Notes under the pieces: generated by a model
Database searches by the model: none
The model's input: the letters and a program-made list of their open reading frames with translations, nothing else
Told to the model about the DNA's origin: nothing
Shown: positions 1 through 8,841 of the stretch, piece after piece
How the letters are laid out: every line of letters starts with the position of its first letter
How positions within the stretch are numbered: position 1 is the stretch's first letter
Source of the DNA: WVZL01 sp041862375
GTDB taxonomy: Bacteria; Acidobacteriota; Aminicenantia; Aminicenantales; Aminicenantaceae
Length of the DNA: 19,651 nt
Assembly: GCA_041862375.1 (NCBI GenBank)
Contig: JBGVTE010000106.1
Coordinates: 1-19,651, forward strand
Direction of reading: 5' to 3'
Position numbers and translations under genes: made by a program

Positions 1-1
1 C

Positions 2-1942
2 AGAGTCACATTCAAAAATCTCACTCAGAGCAACCGGACTGCCTATTGGACTGTGGGAACACGATACACTGCTCAAAGCAATGATCCCCGGGGCATTCCT
101 GACCACCGCTTCCGAAGACCTGCCATACCCGCACGTAAAGGCCAGTACGAACAAGAAGGTGAGGAATTCTCTCCTGACTGGGAGTATGACTTTAGCGATG
201 GTATGATGCTTCGGGATGGAAAATTATTGTATGTTTTTCCAGACTACATCCCTTACACCACATGGATTACGCTCAGATCACGGTTTAACGAAAGATGGAA
301 GAAGCCAAAAATTCTTCCCACAACTCCTGTTGGACTGGTTAGATATGAAATAACATTAAAGCCAGAAGAGGAAAAAGCACTTGAGTTTAAGATGCCTTAC
401 AGACCTCTCTCTCTCTCTGATAGTGCCCTTGATTCTGTCAGGAAATCAGATTTTGATAAATACTTAACTAGAACAGCAGACTTCTGGAACGATATTTTCT
501 CCCAAGGAGTGGATATTTCAGTCCCCGAAGAAAAAGTCATCAACACCTTCAAGGCAAATCTTGTCTATGACCTCATCGCGCGGGATAAAATTGATGATGA
601 TTATGTTCAGAAAGTAAATGAATTTCAGTATGATGCCTTCTGGCTTCGGGACAGCTCCTACATTGTCCGAGCCTATGATGTAACCGGATATCACAACATC
701 GCCCAACAATGTCTTGACTTTTTTCTCGATTGGCAGACAGAGGATGGAAATTTTCTCTCTCAGGGCGGACAGTTCGATGGATGGGGCCAGAGTCTCTGGG
801 CAATTGGCCAGCACTACCTCATAACTCGAAATCATGATTTTGCACGAAAATTTCTCCCTGCTGTAGAAAGAGCAATAGAATGGCTTTCAGAGAAAAGAAA
901 AGAAGATCCCCTCCACATCATGCCAGCCACAACCCCGGGAGATAACGAATTGATCACCGGTCATGTGACCGGTCATAACTTCTGGGCACTGGCTGGTATA
1001 AAAAAAGCTATTGCCATGGCAGAAGGTATGGGGGAAACAGAAAAAGCCGAAAAATTTCGTCAAGAATACGATGATTATCTTATGCATTTCAAAAAGGCTC
1101 TGGTATCTATAACCGAGAAATCCGGCGGCTATATTCCTCCGGGACTTGACGAGCTGGGAGGTCAGGATTGGGGTAATCTCATGTCTGTCTATCCTGTTCA
1201 AATCCTTTCTCCCTTTGATCCGCTTGTCACCAGGACTCTTGAAGTTGCCCAGAGCAAGTATAAAGAAGGAATCATGACTTACGGCGACGGAAAGTGGCTT
1301 CATCTTTACCTGACTATGAAAAACACAGAAACAGAACTAATACGCAGGGAACAGGAAAAAGCCTTAAAAGAGTTTTATTCCATTCTGGTGCATACGAGTT
1401 CCTCGCATGCTGGCTTTGAATTCAGCATACGACCCTGGGGAGATAGAGATTTTGGGCACAATCTCTCACCCCACGGCTGGTTTGCTGCCAAGTTTCGTAC
1501 TCTTCTCAGGAATATGCTGGTTCGTGAAGAGGAGAAAAACCTCCATTTGTGCTCAATCCTCTCTCCCTTCTGGGTGAGAGAAGGAAAACGCATTGCAGTT
1601 ACAAACGCTCCAACCGATTTTGGTATTGTCGATTATTCCGTAGATTTTGGAAGAGAAGAGGCCACATTGAAGCTGAAGACGAAATTCAGAAAAGACCCGG
1701 ACAAGATTATCTTTCACATTCCCTGGTTTGCTGAACTCAAAAAGGCCACAGCCGATGGAAAGGAAATCGAAGCTGAAGGAAACATCCTGTCTCTTAGTCC
1801 CCAGACAGAAACTCTCATTATTAAGTGGAGTATAAAGCTAATCGGTGCCATGAGCTATGAGCATCATGTTCAAGAATACAAGGAGCAGTACCGCACTAAA
1901 TACAAGGAATTTTTAGAAAAAGGTTCTCGAAGCCTTCACTAA
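2..1942 (+). CDS. Six-hairpin (alpha/alpha)6 glycoside hydrolase, 5'-truncated by window edge
   Basis: The frame is open from base 2, so the gene starts outside the window; the GTG at 53 is internal. About 646 residues are visible. A beta-rich N-terminal part (to about residue 150) leads into a helical barrel with FWLRDSSYIVRAYD, an FLDWQTEDGNF segment, GQFDGWGQSLWAIGQHYL and TPGDNELITGHVTGHNFWAL, the pattern of GH15/GH63-type six-hairpin glycosidases. A small C-terminal beta domain (VTNAPTDFGIVDYSVDF) follows, as in many glycan-degrading enzymes. It probably hydrolyses a glucoside or oligosaccharide; the substrate cannot be read from sequence. The last roughly 35 residues are a charged helix, and the final few codons overlap a decayed quinone reductase remnant in another frame, so the native 3' end may have been altered. 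The superfamily is likely; the exact GH family is uncertain. Confidence 0.8.
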   Translation, partial: RVTFKNLTQSNRTAYWTVGTRYTAQSNDPRGIPDHRFRRPAIPARKGQYEQEGEEFSPDWEYDFSDGMMLRDGKLLYVFPDYIPYTTWITLRSRFNERWKKPKILPTTPVGLVRYEITLKPEEEKALEFKMPYRPLSLSDSALDSVRKSDFDKYLTRTADFWNDIFSQGVDISVPEEKVINTFKANLVYDLIARDKIDDDYVQKVNEFQYDAFWLRDSSYIVRAYDVTGYHNIAQQCLDFFLDWQTEDGNFLSQGGQFDGWGQSLWAIGQHYLITRNHDFARKFLPAVERAIEWLSEKRKEDPLHIMPATTPGDNELITGHVTGHNFWALAGIKKAIAMAEGMGETEKAEKFRQEYDDYLMHFKKALVSITEKSGGYIPPGLDELGGQDWGNLMSVYPVQILSPFDPLVTRTLEVAQSKYKEGIMTYGDGKWLHLYLTMKNTETELIRREQEKALKEFYSILVHTSSSHAGFEFSIRPWGDRDFGHNLSPHGWFAAKFRTLLRNMLVREEEKNLHLCSILSPFWVREGKRIAVTNAPTDFGIVDYSVDFGREEATLKLKTKFRKDPDKIIFHIPWFAELKKATADGKEIEAEGNILSLSPQTETLIIKWSIKLIGAMSYEHHVQEYKEQYRTKYKEFLEKGSRSLH

Positions 1943-2174
1943 GGGATTTAATGATAGGTAGCATACCTTTGAAGTTGTCGACTTATACGCTATTAAATTT
2001 AATCCTTGTTTGACGCTTGATGACTATGCCCAGTTTAAAGGAGAACCAATGCCCTCAGATGTGCTGGATCAGCAAGAAAAAGTTACAGAGGCAGATGAAC
2101 TAGTTTTCATCCACTTCCTTTACGAAGCAGAATCCAATACTGAGGCCCGAAAAAGATATTTAGAGTTAGCATAA
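1926..2174 (+). pseudogene. Remnant of flavodoxin-like NAD(P)H:quinone oxidoreductase
   Basis: The frame beginning LEAFTKGFNDR, then an internal TAG stop at 1959-1961, then HTFEVVDLYAIKFNP, matches the start of Flavodoxin_2-type NAD(P)H:quinone oxidoreductases (family pattern: GHxxEVVDLYAxxFxP). It continues through SDVLDQQEKVTEADELVFIH, where an intact family member would read on into the PxWWxxxPAxLKGWxDR core. Here it jumps directly to a tail ending RKRYLELA and a TAA at 2172-2174, resembling the family C-terminus. The N-terminal beta strand and nucleotide loop, and the whole catalytic middle (roughly 100 residues), are therefore missing. This is a truncated, internally deleted and stop-containing relic. 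The family match is by eye but the motif string is distinctive. Confidence 0.7.
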
Positions 2175-2184
2175 TAAACAGATC

Positions 2185-3342
2185 TTAATAAACACACTTT
2201 CGTGCTTCATCTACATAAGCCCTGATTAATTCTACATCTGCATCAAAGAAATGGTCTGATGGAGACAGAATGTAGCCTCCTCCCTCCCCGGCTTCGTCAA
2301 AACACCTTCGGACTTCACGTCTCGTTTCTTCTGGCGTACAATTATTGAAATAGTGAAATTGATCAAAGCCGCCGGTCATACAGACTCTATCTCCTATTCT
2401 TTCCTTGGCTTTCTTCAGGTCAACATCACCTCCCATAGCTGGAGGAGTAAATGTTTCCATGGCATCAGGATTCATGTCTGCTATTTTTTCAAGTATGGGC
2501 ATCATTCCCCCGCAGGTATGATAGACAACTCGCTGCTTAACGAGATGGATTAACCGGATTAATTCCGCATCATAGGGAGCAACAAAATCTTCAAAAATTT
2601 GGGGAGATATAACAGTAGAAGATGCATCTCCTCCACCGTGTTCGATGATATCAAACTCTGCTCCCTCCATAGATTGAATATAGTGCTTTTTTCTTTCCTT
2701 TAAAATACCTAATAATGCATGCACCCATTGGGGATCAGAAAATGTTTCTAAGATGAGCTTTTCGGTTCCGTATAAAACCGCTGCGTCCTGCCAGCAGCCG
2801 GGCTGACCGCAAATATCAAAACCCGGTATTGAGCCGCGAACCATTCCCCTCTCCCCGAATGTTTCTGTCTGTCGATTAACATCCTCCACATCGCAAATTG
2901 GAATTGGTGCATACTCTGCAAGTATATCAATATCAGATTTGTCCTTAATCATTCGCTCTGTGATCCAGGTTGTGTAATCATTATTCTGCAAAACCATAGA
3001 AAGGGTCTCTTTAGGAGTCAGAAAGCTTATTCGAACTGTTTTGTATTCTGGATGGGGAACTGTTTCTGTTTTAATTCGCCATTTATCAGAACATAAAAGA
3101 GGTGGTTCTAAAAATCTCAGATCTTTCTGCTCAGGGCAACAATATTCACCGCGAGATATATCTGGCTTGTGAGCCACAATCCATCTGATTGGGTCTAAGC
3201 CGAAATGGTCGAAAAAATCTTGATATGAAATACCGCTCATATATGTTTTTAAAAAATAAGGCATAACATGATGGGTAGTAACAGGAAGCATGTCTGGAAT
3301 TTTTTTATTTAATGCTGCAAGAAATCGTTTTTTTGAGGTCAT
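2185..3342 (-). CDS. Uroporphyrinogen-decarboxylase superfamily protein (UroD/methyltransferase-like)
   Basis: A 385-residue soluble protein with the TIM-barrel pattern of the UroD superfamily: N-terminal MTSKKRFLAALN, the central segment GGGDASSTVISPQIFEDFVAPYD, YHTCGGMMPILE (HxC) and a C-terminal GGGYILSPSDHFFDAD. The superfamily includes haem-pathway HemE and zinc/corrinoid methyltransferases such as MtaA and MtbA. The HxC (about His275 and Cys277) is reminiscent of the zinc site of the methyltransferases, but their third ligand near the C-terminus (SPGC-type) reads SPSD here, so a corrinoid methyltransferase role is unproven. This is not a standard HemE. The start is the ATG at 3342, which matches the usual family N-terminus; an in-frame GTG at 3369 would add 9 residues. 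Neither start has a strong ribosome site. A sigma70-like promoter lies upstream. The gene is monocistronic and convergent with the + strand relic. Confidence 0.82.
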   Translation of the reverse strand: MTSKKRFLAALNKKIPDMLPVTTHHVMPYFLKTYMSGISYQDFFDHFGLDPIRWIVAHKPDISRGEYCCPEQKDLRFLEPPLLCSDKWRIKTETVPHPEYKTVRISFLTPKETLSMVLQNNDYTTWITERMIKDKSDIDILAEYAPIPICDVEDVNRQTETFGERGMVRGSIPGFDICGQPGCWQDAAVLYGTEKLILETFSDPQWVHALLGILKERKKHYIQSMEGAEFDIIEHGGGDASSTVISPQIFEDFVAPYDAELIRLIHLVKQRVVYHTCGGMMPILEKIADMNPDAMETFTPPAMGGDVDLKKAKERIGDRVCMTGGFDQFHYFNNCTPEETRREVRRCFDEAGEGGGYILSPSDHFFDADVELIRAYVDEARKCVY

Positions 3343-3431
3343 TGTCTGTGATCTAATTCCATTCTCCACTCTATAAACTAGCAGAAAACTCCTCGTGAAA
3401 AATATCCGTGCCTCTGCTCTCCCCTTCAGAA

Positions 3432-3460
3432 TCTATAGCACAGAGAAAAATTGATGTCAA
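3432..3460 (-). promoter_or_regulatory. Sigma70-like promoter for the UroD-like gene
   Basis: On the - strand a perfect -35 TTGACA (3455-3460) is followed after exactly 17 bases by TATAGA (3432-3437). Transcription would begin near 3425, leaving about 80 nt before the ATG at 3342. The remaining intergenic sequence up to 3617 is AT-rich and shows no other convincing signal. Confidence 0.55.
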
Positions 3461-3617
3461 AATGTATGCTTCTTTTTAACATGATGAGAGCAGAAAAATA
3501 GATGGTTCATTCCAAATAAAAATATGTGCTATTTTTTCTTTAGACAATCATTGCTCGCGGAACAAAGCTCAGTCTTTGAAAAAGCAGCTTGTTTCCTTTA
3601 TATCCTCTTTATTTTTA

Positions 3618-6272
3618 TCAGATATTCCAGCGATAAGAAATTTTTATTAAGAAAATATTATCTCCCTGAGCAGTCAGCAAGTCTCCCAGATCACGCCTGA
3701 AGTTGAAATCCCCAGGATGTTCAAAGTCAGCACGGCTTTGAGTCCAGACAAAATAAAGTGTTGAGCCGGGTAGATACTCCCACCGCAGTACTGCTGTGCC
3801 TCGAAGAGATTTATAGTTAAAATCAGGATTTTCAAAGGAAAAAGATTCAGCCGGCCCTGGCCCATCAGGATCAACAGTATACATCTCTTCTTCATAGGAA
3901 ATCGTTGATTGACCTTCTCCAAAGACGTTAAAGTCAAAGCCTTTGGGCTTGGCAAGCTCTTTGAACCTCTCGTATTTACCCACTGCTATAAACGGCTGCA
4001 GATATAACTGCAGTGTAAGCTTCGGAGTAAATGTCCAGTTCAAACGAATTGAACCAGATACCGTCTTCTGCTCTATATCACCAAATATGTATCGGGTACC
4101 GTAAGTTTCTGCCATCAACGTATCATCCACTCCTGTCACCCATTGGATAATTGATTTCCTGACATTATAGCTGGGACCAAAAGAGACACTTAAGTTACTC
4201 CTCAGCTTCCAGCGGAGCGAAAAATCTCCATACCAGCTATGGCCGCTTGAAGGTCTTGAATAGTAACTTGTATACATACTTATGACTATTGGTTTTCTGC
4301 TGTCGCTGTAAATCCCAAAATCATACTGCTTGCCTGGCGGTATCCGTACCAACGGTCCTCCTCTCGTCAAACCATTGCTCCATGTATGAGGATTGTAAGC
4401 GAACATTGTGTCAATTCCCCAGTAGTTTAAAAACTGGGCGTTAAATCCGATTAAATACCCGTCCCAGTTCTTGTTACCACCAAAGTCATAAGTACGGAAT
4501 GGACCTCCAATAAGCCACCATGAGCGGAAGACTTTTCCCGGATGTGGCCATTGATACCCAGCGAGTAAATGGCCATTAATTATGTCAGACGAATCCCACT
4601 GAAACCCAACATCATTAGGGTTAAAGCCGGGCGACAGCGCTCCCAAAGCCATGTTAAACAGAAAATTTCCCTTCTGTTTGTTGACCATGAACCGCCCTGC
4701 CCAGCCGCTCAAAGATGTTGCTTCCTCATCAACCTCAACATGTGTAGCATCAGGACGTTGAAAATAGTGAATAGAAGACCGCTGGAGCTCAAGAATATTC
4801 TCCTTACTCCCCTCAACTCGTGTTCCTCCTATCCAGCCCGAAATCACCCACTTGCGGTCTTTATCCAGAAATGTCCATCCGTCAATTCCCAGAGCAAATG
4901 CCCTCCTGTTCAGGATGCTCTCAAGGGACTCAGTGCGCAGATCTCTAACAACTGAAGTTGTCATAAAACCCAATCCCTGTGCACCTTCATTGAACTCTTT
5001 CTGCCCACGAAGTACCCCGTAGTAAGAAAACGGCTCTACTTCCTCGTTCCAGCGCTCTCCTTTGTAATCAATTTCAGCGTACTCCCGTGCAGTCAGAGCA
5101 TTGATAAATCCAACATTCCAGCCGTTCACTTTTCCGGTAAGCTTCATAGCCCCTAAAATTGTTGTCCGGTCAGGATAATTTACATATTCATCCTGTGTCA
5201 CACCGCCCTGGGGAGTCCGGCCAATCCGACGGCTGTAGAAAAACCGGGGAGAACTCCAGTTTATATTAATATTATCGGTAGCTCCTCCTTTGCCAAAAGC
5301 ATTGAACATGCTTGAACCCTCGATAAAAAACGGCCTCTTCTCTGAATAATATGTTTCATAAGCACTCAAGTTGATCACAGCAGGATCAACCTCTACCTGG
5401 CCGAAATCAGGATTTAATGTTGCATCAAGAGTCAAATTGCTCTTTATGCCGATCTTTAAATCAAATCCTGTATTTGCTAAATACTCTCTCCCAGTCTGAA
5501 AAGGATTACCAGATTCTTCAGGACTGTACTTAGCCTGGGAAACACTGTAGGGCATAAACTCGATGTGGCGGCCAGGATGAATGTCTCTGATCCCTATAAG
5601 TTTTGCAAACCGGGAGACATACCCCCTGTCCTCTTTGGAAACCCATACAAACGCTACTCTCTCATTCTTACGCTTTATGATCCTGCGAAAATTAACACCC
5701 CATACGTACTCATCCTTCTGGGGAAAACGAAGCTGATTATACGGAATCTTGATCTCTACAACCCAGCCTTCATCATCAATGCGTGCAGACCACTCCCATA
5801 CTCCATCCCATGTGTCATCATTCCATTCATCATTGTACAGGGTCCAATCAACAATAGATCCAGCCGGATTCACCGCAAACTGAAAACCGCTCCGCCTATC
5901 ATAATAAGGATCAACTGCAAATATGAACCAATCAGAGTCTAAAAAATCATCACGGCGGCCCAATCTCTGTACAATCGACTCAGGCTCAGTATCATAGAGA
6001 CGGGCAGCAATGTAGAGTTCCTTATCATTATACGCAACCCATACAATGGTTTTCTCAGTAGGTTCTTCTCCATCGATGGGGTCGGATTGTGTAAAGCCAC
6101 TGTAACCTTCTTCCTGCCAGACCTCTTCCTTGAGAACCCCGTCAATCTCAACCGTTTCAAGTGCGCGAACCGCACGGACAACCTTTTGTTCCTGTGGTTT
6201 ATTATTGCTTTTCAGAGCAAATAACAAGACTGGTATCAATAATAGTAAGATGAATGCAATATTTTTTTTCAT
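3618..6272 (-). CDS. DUF5916-type protein: CBM9-like domain plus outer-membrane beta-barrel
   Basis: 884 residues. A signal peptide (MKKN, then a hydrophobic run of Leu and Ile to about residue 20) precedes a CBM9/DOMON-like beta-sandwich at about 38-240 (VEIDGVLKEEVW, then AYNDKELYIAARLYD, then a GFQFAVNPAGS segment, then EIKIPYNQLRF). This is the usual opening of DUF5916 proteins. The rest is rich in alternating aromatic strands and turns (NPDFGQVEVDPAVINLS, EKRPFFIEGSSMF) and ends ISYRWNI, with aromatic and hydrophobic residues as in outer-membrane beta-barrels. Family members occur in Bacteroidota and Acidobacteriota-like bacteria with no firmly assigned function; a carbohydrate- or haem-binding surface protein is plausible. 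A strong GGAGG site lies about 10 nt before the ATG. It is transcribed alone, with an upstream intergenic region of 396 bp. Confidence 0.88.
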   Translation of the reverse strand: MKKNIAFILLLLIPVLLFALKSNNKPQEQKVVRAVRALETVEIDGVLKEEVWQEEGYSGFTQSDPIDGEEPTEKTIVWVAYNDKELYIAARLYDTEPESIVQRLGRRDDFLDSDWFIFAVDPYYDRRSGFQFAVNPAGSIVDWTLYNDEWNDDTWDGVWEWSARIDDEGWVVEIKIPYNQLRFPQKDEYVWGVNFRRIIKRKNERVAFVWVSKEDRGYVSRFAKLIGIRDIHPGRHIEFMPYSVSQAKYSPEESGNPFQTGREYLANTGFDLKIGIKSNLTLDATLNPDFGQVEVDPAVINLSAYETYYSEKRPFFIEGSSMFNAFGKGGATDNININWSSPRFFYSRRIGRTPQGGVTQDEYVNYPDRTTILGAMKLTGKVNGWNVGFINALTAREYAEIDYKGERWNEEVEPFSYYGVLRGQKEFNEGAQGLGFMTTSVVRDLRTESLESILNRRAFALGIDGWTFLDKDRKWVISGWIGGTRVEGSKENILELQRSSIHYFQRPDATHVEVDEEATSLSGWAGRFMVNKQKGNFLFNMALGALSPGFNPNDVGFQWDSSDIINGHLLAGYQWPHPGKVFRSWWLIGGPFRTYDFGGNKNWDGYLIGFNAQFLNYWGIDTMFAYNPHTWSNGLTRGGPLVRIPPGKQYDFGIYSDSRKPIVISMYTSYYSRPSSGHSWYGDFSLRWKLRSNLSVSFGPSYNVRKSIIQWVTGVDDTLMAETYGTRYIFGDIEQKTVSGSIRLNWTFTPKLTLQLYLQPFIAVGKYERFKELAKPKGFDFNVFGEGQSTISYEEEMYTVDPDGPGPAESFSFENPDFNYKSLRGTAVLRWEYLPGSTLYFVWTQSRADFEHPGDFNFRRDLGDLLTAQGDNIFLIKISYRWNI

Positions 6273-6335
6273 TTAGTATCTCCTCCTCTCTGCTGAAGTA
6301 GGCTCCCCATTCCCTCACGCTGCAAACCTCTTCCT

Positions 6336-6364
6336 ATCATTCATCTCAATAATTTATACGTCAA
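6336..6364 (-). promoter_or_regulatory. Candidate promoter for the DUF5916 gene
   Basis: A - strand -35 of TTGACG (6359-6364) sits 17 bases before AATGAT (6336-6341), a 4/6 match to the -10 consensus. It would give a leader of about 55 nt. The -35 falls inside an element (GCAACGTTTTT, then ACGTATAAAT) that is also found upstream of the kinase gene at 18930-18963. The rest of the gap up to the S46 terminator is AT-rich with no gene seen. Confidence 0.35.
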
Positions 6365-6603
6365 AAACGTTGCTTTAGTTGCTATTTTTTTAGAATAATT
6401 GGAAACTTTCAGGTAAAGAAAAGGAGAAAATTGAAGTCTTGACAGTTCTTAAAAACAGAAACTTAGCACTGGCTTAATAATTCGTTAACATATTTTGGAT
6501 GTCATTGCCAGAAGCATAAAATTCCAATCTTCGTTCGTAACATGCTCTGCAATTTCATTTCATAAATTATCATTGCGATGAATGTAGTGAAGAAGTAATC
6601 TCA

Positions 6604-6640
6604 TAAAAAAGGAAGTTATCATTCTTTTTTATACTTCCTC
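6604..6640 (-). terminator. Rho-independent terminator after the S46 peptidase gene
   Basis: About 30 nt past the S46 stop on the - strand, AGGAAGT pairs with ACTTCCT (7 bp; + strand arms 6610-6616 and 6633-6639) around an A-rich loop. A run of six T residues follows at once (6610 down to 6605). This is the expected end of the protease transcript. Confidence 0.65.
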
Positions 6641-6668
6641 ATGGGGAATATTTAATTTCTCATGATTA

Positions 6669-8831
6669 TTATTTGAAAACATTCATCTCTTTTAAAAGAT
6701 ATTCCACTTGACCAAATTTTTGTGTAACCCATAATACATACCTGATATCCACCGCAATAGAGCGGCTGTAGTCTTCACTCCAGGCGAAATCATTTATAGT
6801 TGCTTCAAAGGCTCGGTCAAAGTTGATGCCAACAATCTCACCACGATTATTGAGAACCGGGCTTCCTGAATTTCCACCGGTCGTATCCATATCATATAAA
6901 ATACAAACAGGTACACTATGTAACCCAGGATGTTTGTAAGGACCAAAATCCTTTGCCAAATATAAATCAAAAATTTTTGAGGGGGTATCAAAAGGCTCTT
7001 TTCCTATTGTTTTCTCTATGACTCCATCAAGCGTTGTGATCGGTTCGTAGTAAACAGCATCAGCAGGTTTATAACCGCGGATTCTTCCAAAGGTCAATCG
7101 TAATGTTCTGTTTGCATCAGGAATAAAATCTTTCTTAAGGTACTCTTTTTTTATATCAATAAGCAGCGCATGAAGCTTGTCTAATGCTCCTCGGCGTGCC
7201 TTCTGCTCATCTTTAAGTTTCTGATAAGTCGGATATAGATTTTCAGCCAATTCTATAAAAGGATCATTAAGCACTTTAAGCTCTTGAGATGACTTTGTCA
7301 GGGCTTCCGTCAGGAATTTCCTGTCGCTGAGCCTGGTCTCGCTGTATGCCTTCTCGATAAAATCATCGATAGCTTTATCAGGATTTTTCCCTTTAATAAT
7401 CTCATCTACTGCAGGGATACGGTACTTATCAGGCAGTCTGGCTGCCCTAAGCAGCATCTCTTTCAGAATAATTTTATCTGTTGACTCAAAATAGTTCTGC
7501 AATGTCAGCTGTAATCTTCTCTTTGTACGTGCGAAGTTACGGTCCATGTATGCTGACTCCCGTTCCAGGTCATCTTTTGTGAGCTCGATCGCTGCTTCAT
7601 AAACAGTGTATCCAAAGTACACCATGTTTACACTTCTTCGAAAATAGTCCATTACCAACTCGTATTCTGCCCGCCCCCGCATTTCATCATATATTTTTTG
7701 GATCTCCTCTAGAATGTTTCCATATCTAGCCTTAAGCTTCTCATCTTCTTCGATAAATTTCTGCAGGTCATTCTCTTCATCACATTTTTTATCCACCAGA
7801 TGTAGTCTTTTCAATCCTTTTAGTTTCCCACGATAGTTCTTCATCGTGTTCGAAAGCCCTTTGATACGGGATAAATGCTTAATGGCAACTTCTCTATTTT
7901 GATCACTCATTTTTTCCATTACAGATATTTGCCAGGAATACCAACTGGCCACATAGGGCATCCGGATATCTTCCTCATAAGCTAAAAAATGTGAGGTACG
8001 ATGTCTATAGGTCCTTCCAGGATAGCCGAGGATAAAAACAAAATCACCCTCGCTTACTCCTTCAGGAGCAACCTTTAAAAATTTCTTTGGATGATAAGGA
8101 ACATTATTTGGGGAATATTCTGCGGGTGAGCCATCTTGTGCTGTGTAAGCACGCATAAAGGAAAAGTCACCTGTGTGCCGGGGCCACATCCAGTTGTCAA
8201 TTTCGCCTCCGAATTCACCGATAGACCGCGGTGGCACATACACCAGCCGAATATCCTTCAGGTAGGTGTAAATAAAAAGCACATATGTTTTTCCCATAAA
8301 CATCTCCGCAACCTCAGCCCGTTTGCCAGGATTTTTCTCCTCAACCTCCTTCACAATTTCTTTTATTTTTCTTTCAATTGCTTTTGTCCGTTCGGCCAAG
8401 TCCATTCCCTCTTCAACCACACTCAGCACCTCGTCCGAAACATCACGGTAAGACTCGGTGATGCGTGCGGTAATCCCTTTAGCCTGAATTTCTTCTTTTC
8501 GATGGAGAGCTAAGAATCCGTTCGTAATATAATCATGCTCCTTGGTGCTTGCAGCCTGAGCAGCACCGTAAGCACAATGATGGTTGGTAAGAATCAATCC
8601 TTCTGGAGATACAAATGATCCCGTACATCCTCCAACCTGGAGGATACCATCTATTAAACTGAGTCCATCTGGATTATAGATTTCTTTTGGATTGATTTTT
8701 AATCCCTTTGATTGAAGGTCCAGCTTGTACAATTCGCTGATAGGCCACATCCCTTCATCAGAATATATGCTCTGGGATAATAGGGCTATTATGACAACTA
8801 CGAGAAAATTAATATAAAGTCGTCTTTTCAT
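6669..8831 (-). CDS. S46 family dipeptidyl-peptidase (DPP7/DPP11-like)
   Basis: 720 residues with a signal peptide (MKRR, then a hydrophobic stretch to about residue 22) and the family-defining DEGMWPISEL just after it. The chymotrypsin-like catalytic blocks are intact: LTNHHC (His84/85), EIDNWMWPRHTGDF (Asp212 or Asp222) and DTTGGNSGSPVLN with the nucleophilic Ser. The helical domain unique to S46 lies between them (about 240-560). The enzymes remove dipeptides from peptide N-termini in the periplasm of asaccharolytic Gram-negatives. The residue 18 positions after the catalytic Ser is Arg (GINFDRAFE). This is the position that carries Arg in Porphyromonas DPP11 and Gly in DPP7, so acidic P1 specificity is predicted. 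GGAGG precedes the ATG. The rhodanese gene ends 10 bp upstream, so the two are cotranscribed; a terminator follows. Confidence 0.93.
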   Translation of the reverse strand: MKRRLYINFLVVVIIALLSQSIYSDEGMWPISELYKLDLQSKGLKINPKEIYNPDGLSLIDGILQVGGCTGSFVSPEGLILTNHHCAYGAAQAASTKEHDYITNGFLALHRKEEIQAKGITARITESYRDVSDEVLSVVEEGMDLAERTKAIERKIKEIVKEVEEKNPGKRAEVAEMFMGKTYVLFIYTYLKDIRLVYVPPRSIGEFGGEIDNWMWPRHTGDFSFMRAYTAQDGSPAEYSPNNVPYHPKKFLKVAPEGVSEGDFVFILGYPGRTYRHRTSHFLAYEEDIRMPYVASWYSWQISVMEKMSDQNREVAIKHLSRIKGLSNTMKNYRGKLKGLKRLHLVDKKCDEENDLQKFIEEDEKLKARYGNILEEIQKIYDEMRGRAEYELVMDYFRRSVNMVYFGYTVYEAAIELTKDDLERESAYMDRNFARTKRRLQLTLQNYFESTDKIILKEMLLRAARLPDKYRIPAVDEIIKGKNPDKAIDDFIEKAYSETRLSDRKFLTEALTKSSQELKVLNDPFIELAENLYPTYQKLKDEQKARRGALDKLHALLIDIKKEYLKKDFIPDANRTLRLTFGRIRGYKPADAVYYEPITTLDGVIEKTIGKEPFDTPSKIFDLYLAKDFGPYKHPGLHSVPVCILYDMDTTGGNSGSPVLNNRGEIVGINFDRAFEATINDFAWSEDYSRSIAVDIRYVLWVTQKFGQVEYLLKEMNVFK

Positions 8832-8841
8832 GCTATCCTCC

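Noticed and set aside
2185..3342. Annotation as HemE (haem biosynthesis) or as MtaA/MtbA methyltransferase
   Set aside because: The overall pattern is that of divergent UroD-superfamily members; the HemE signature was not seen, and the third zinc ligand of the methyltransferases is SPSD here.
6441..6480. Perfect TTGACA on the + strand in the DUF5916 upstream gap
   Set aside because: No -10 at 16-18 bases and no + strand gene downstream.
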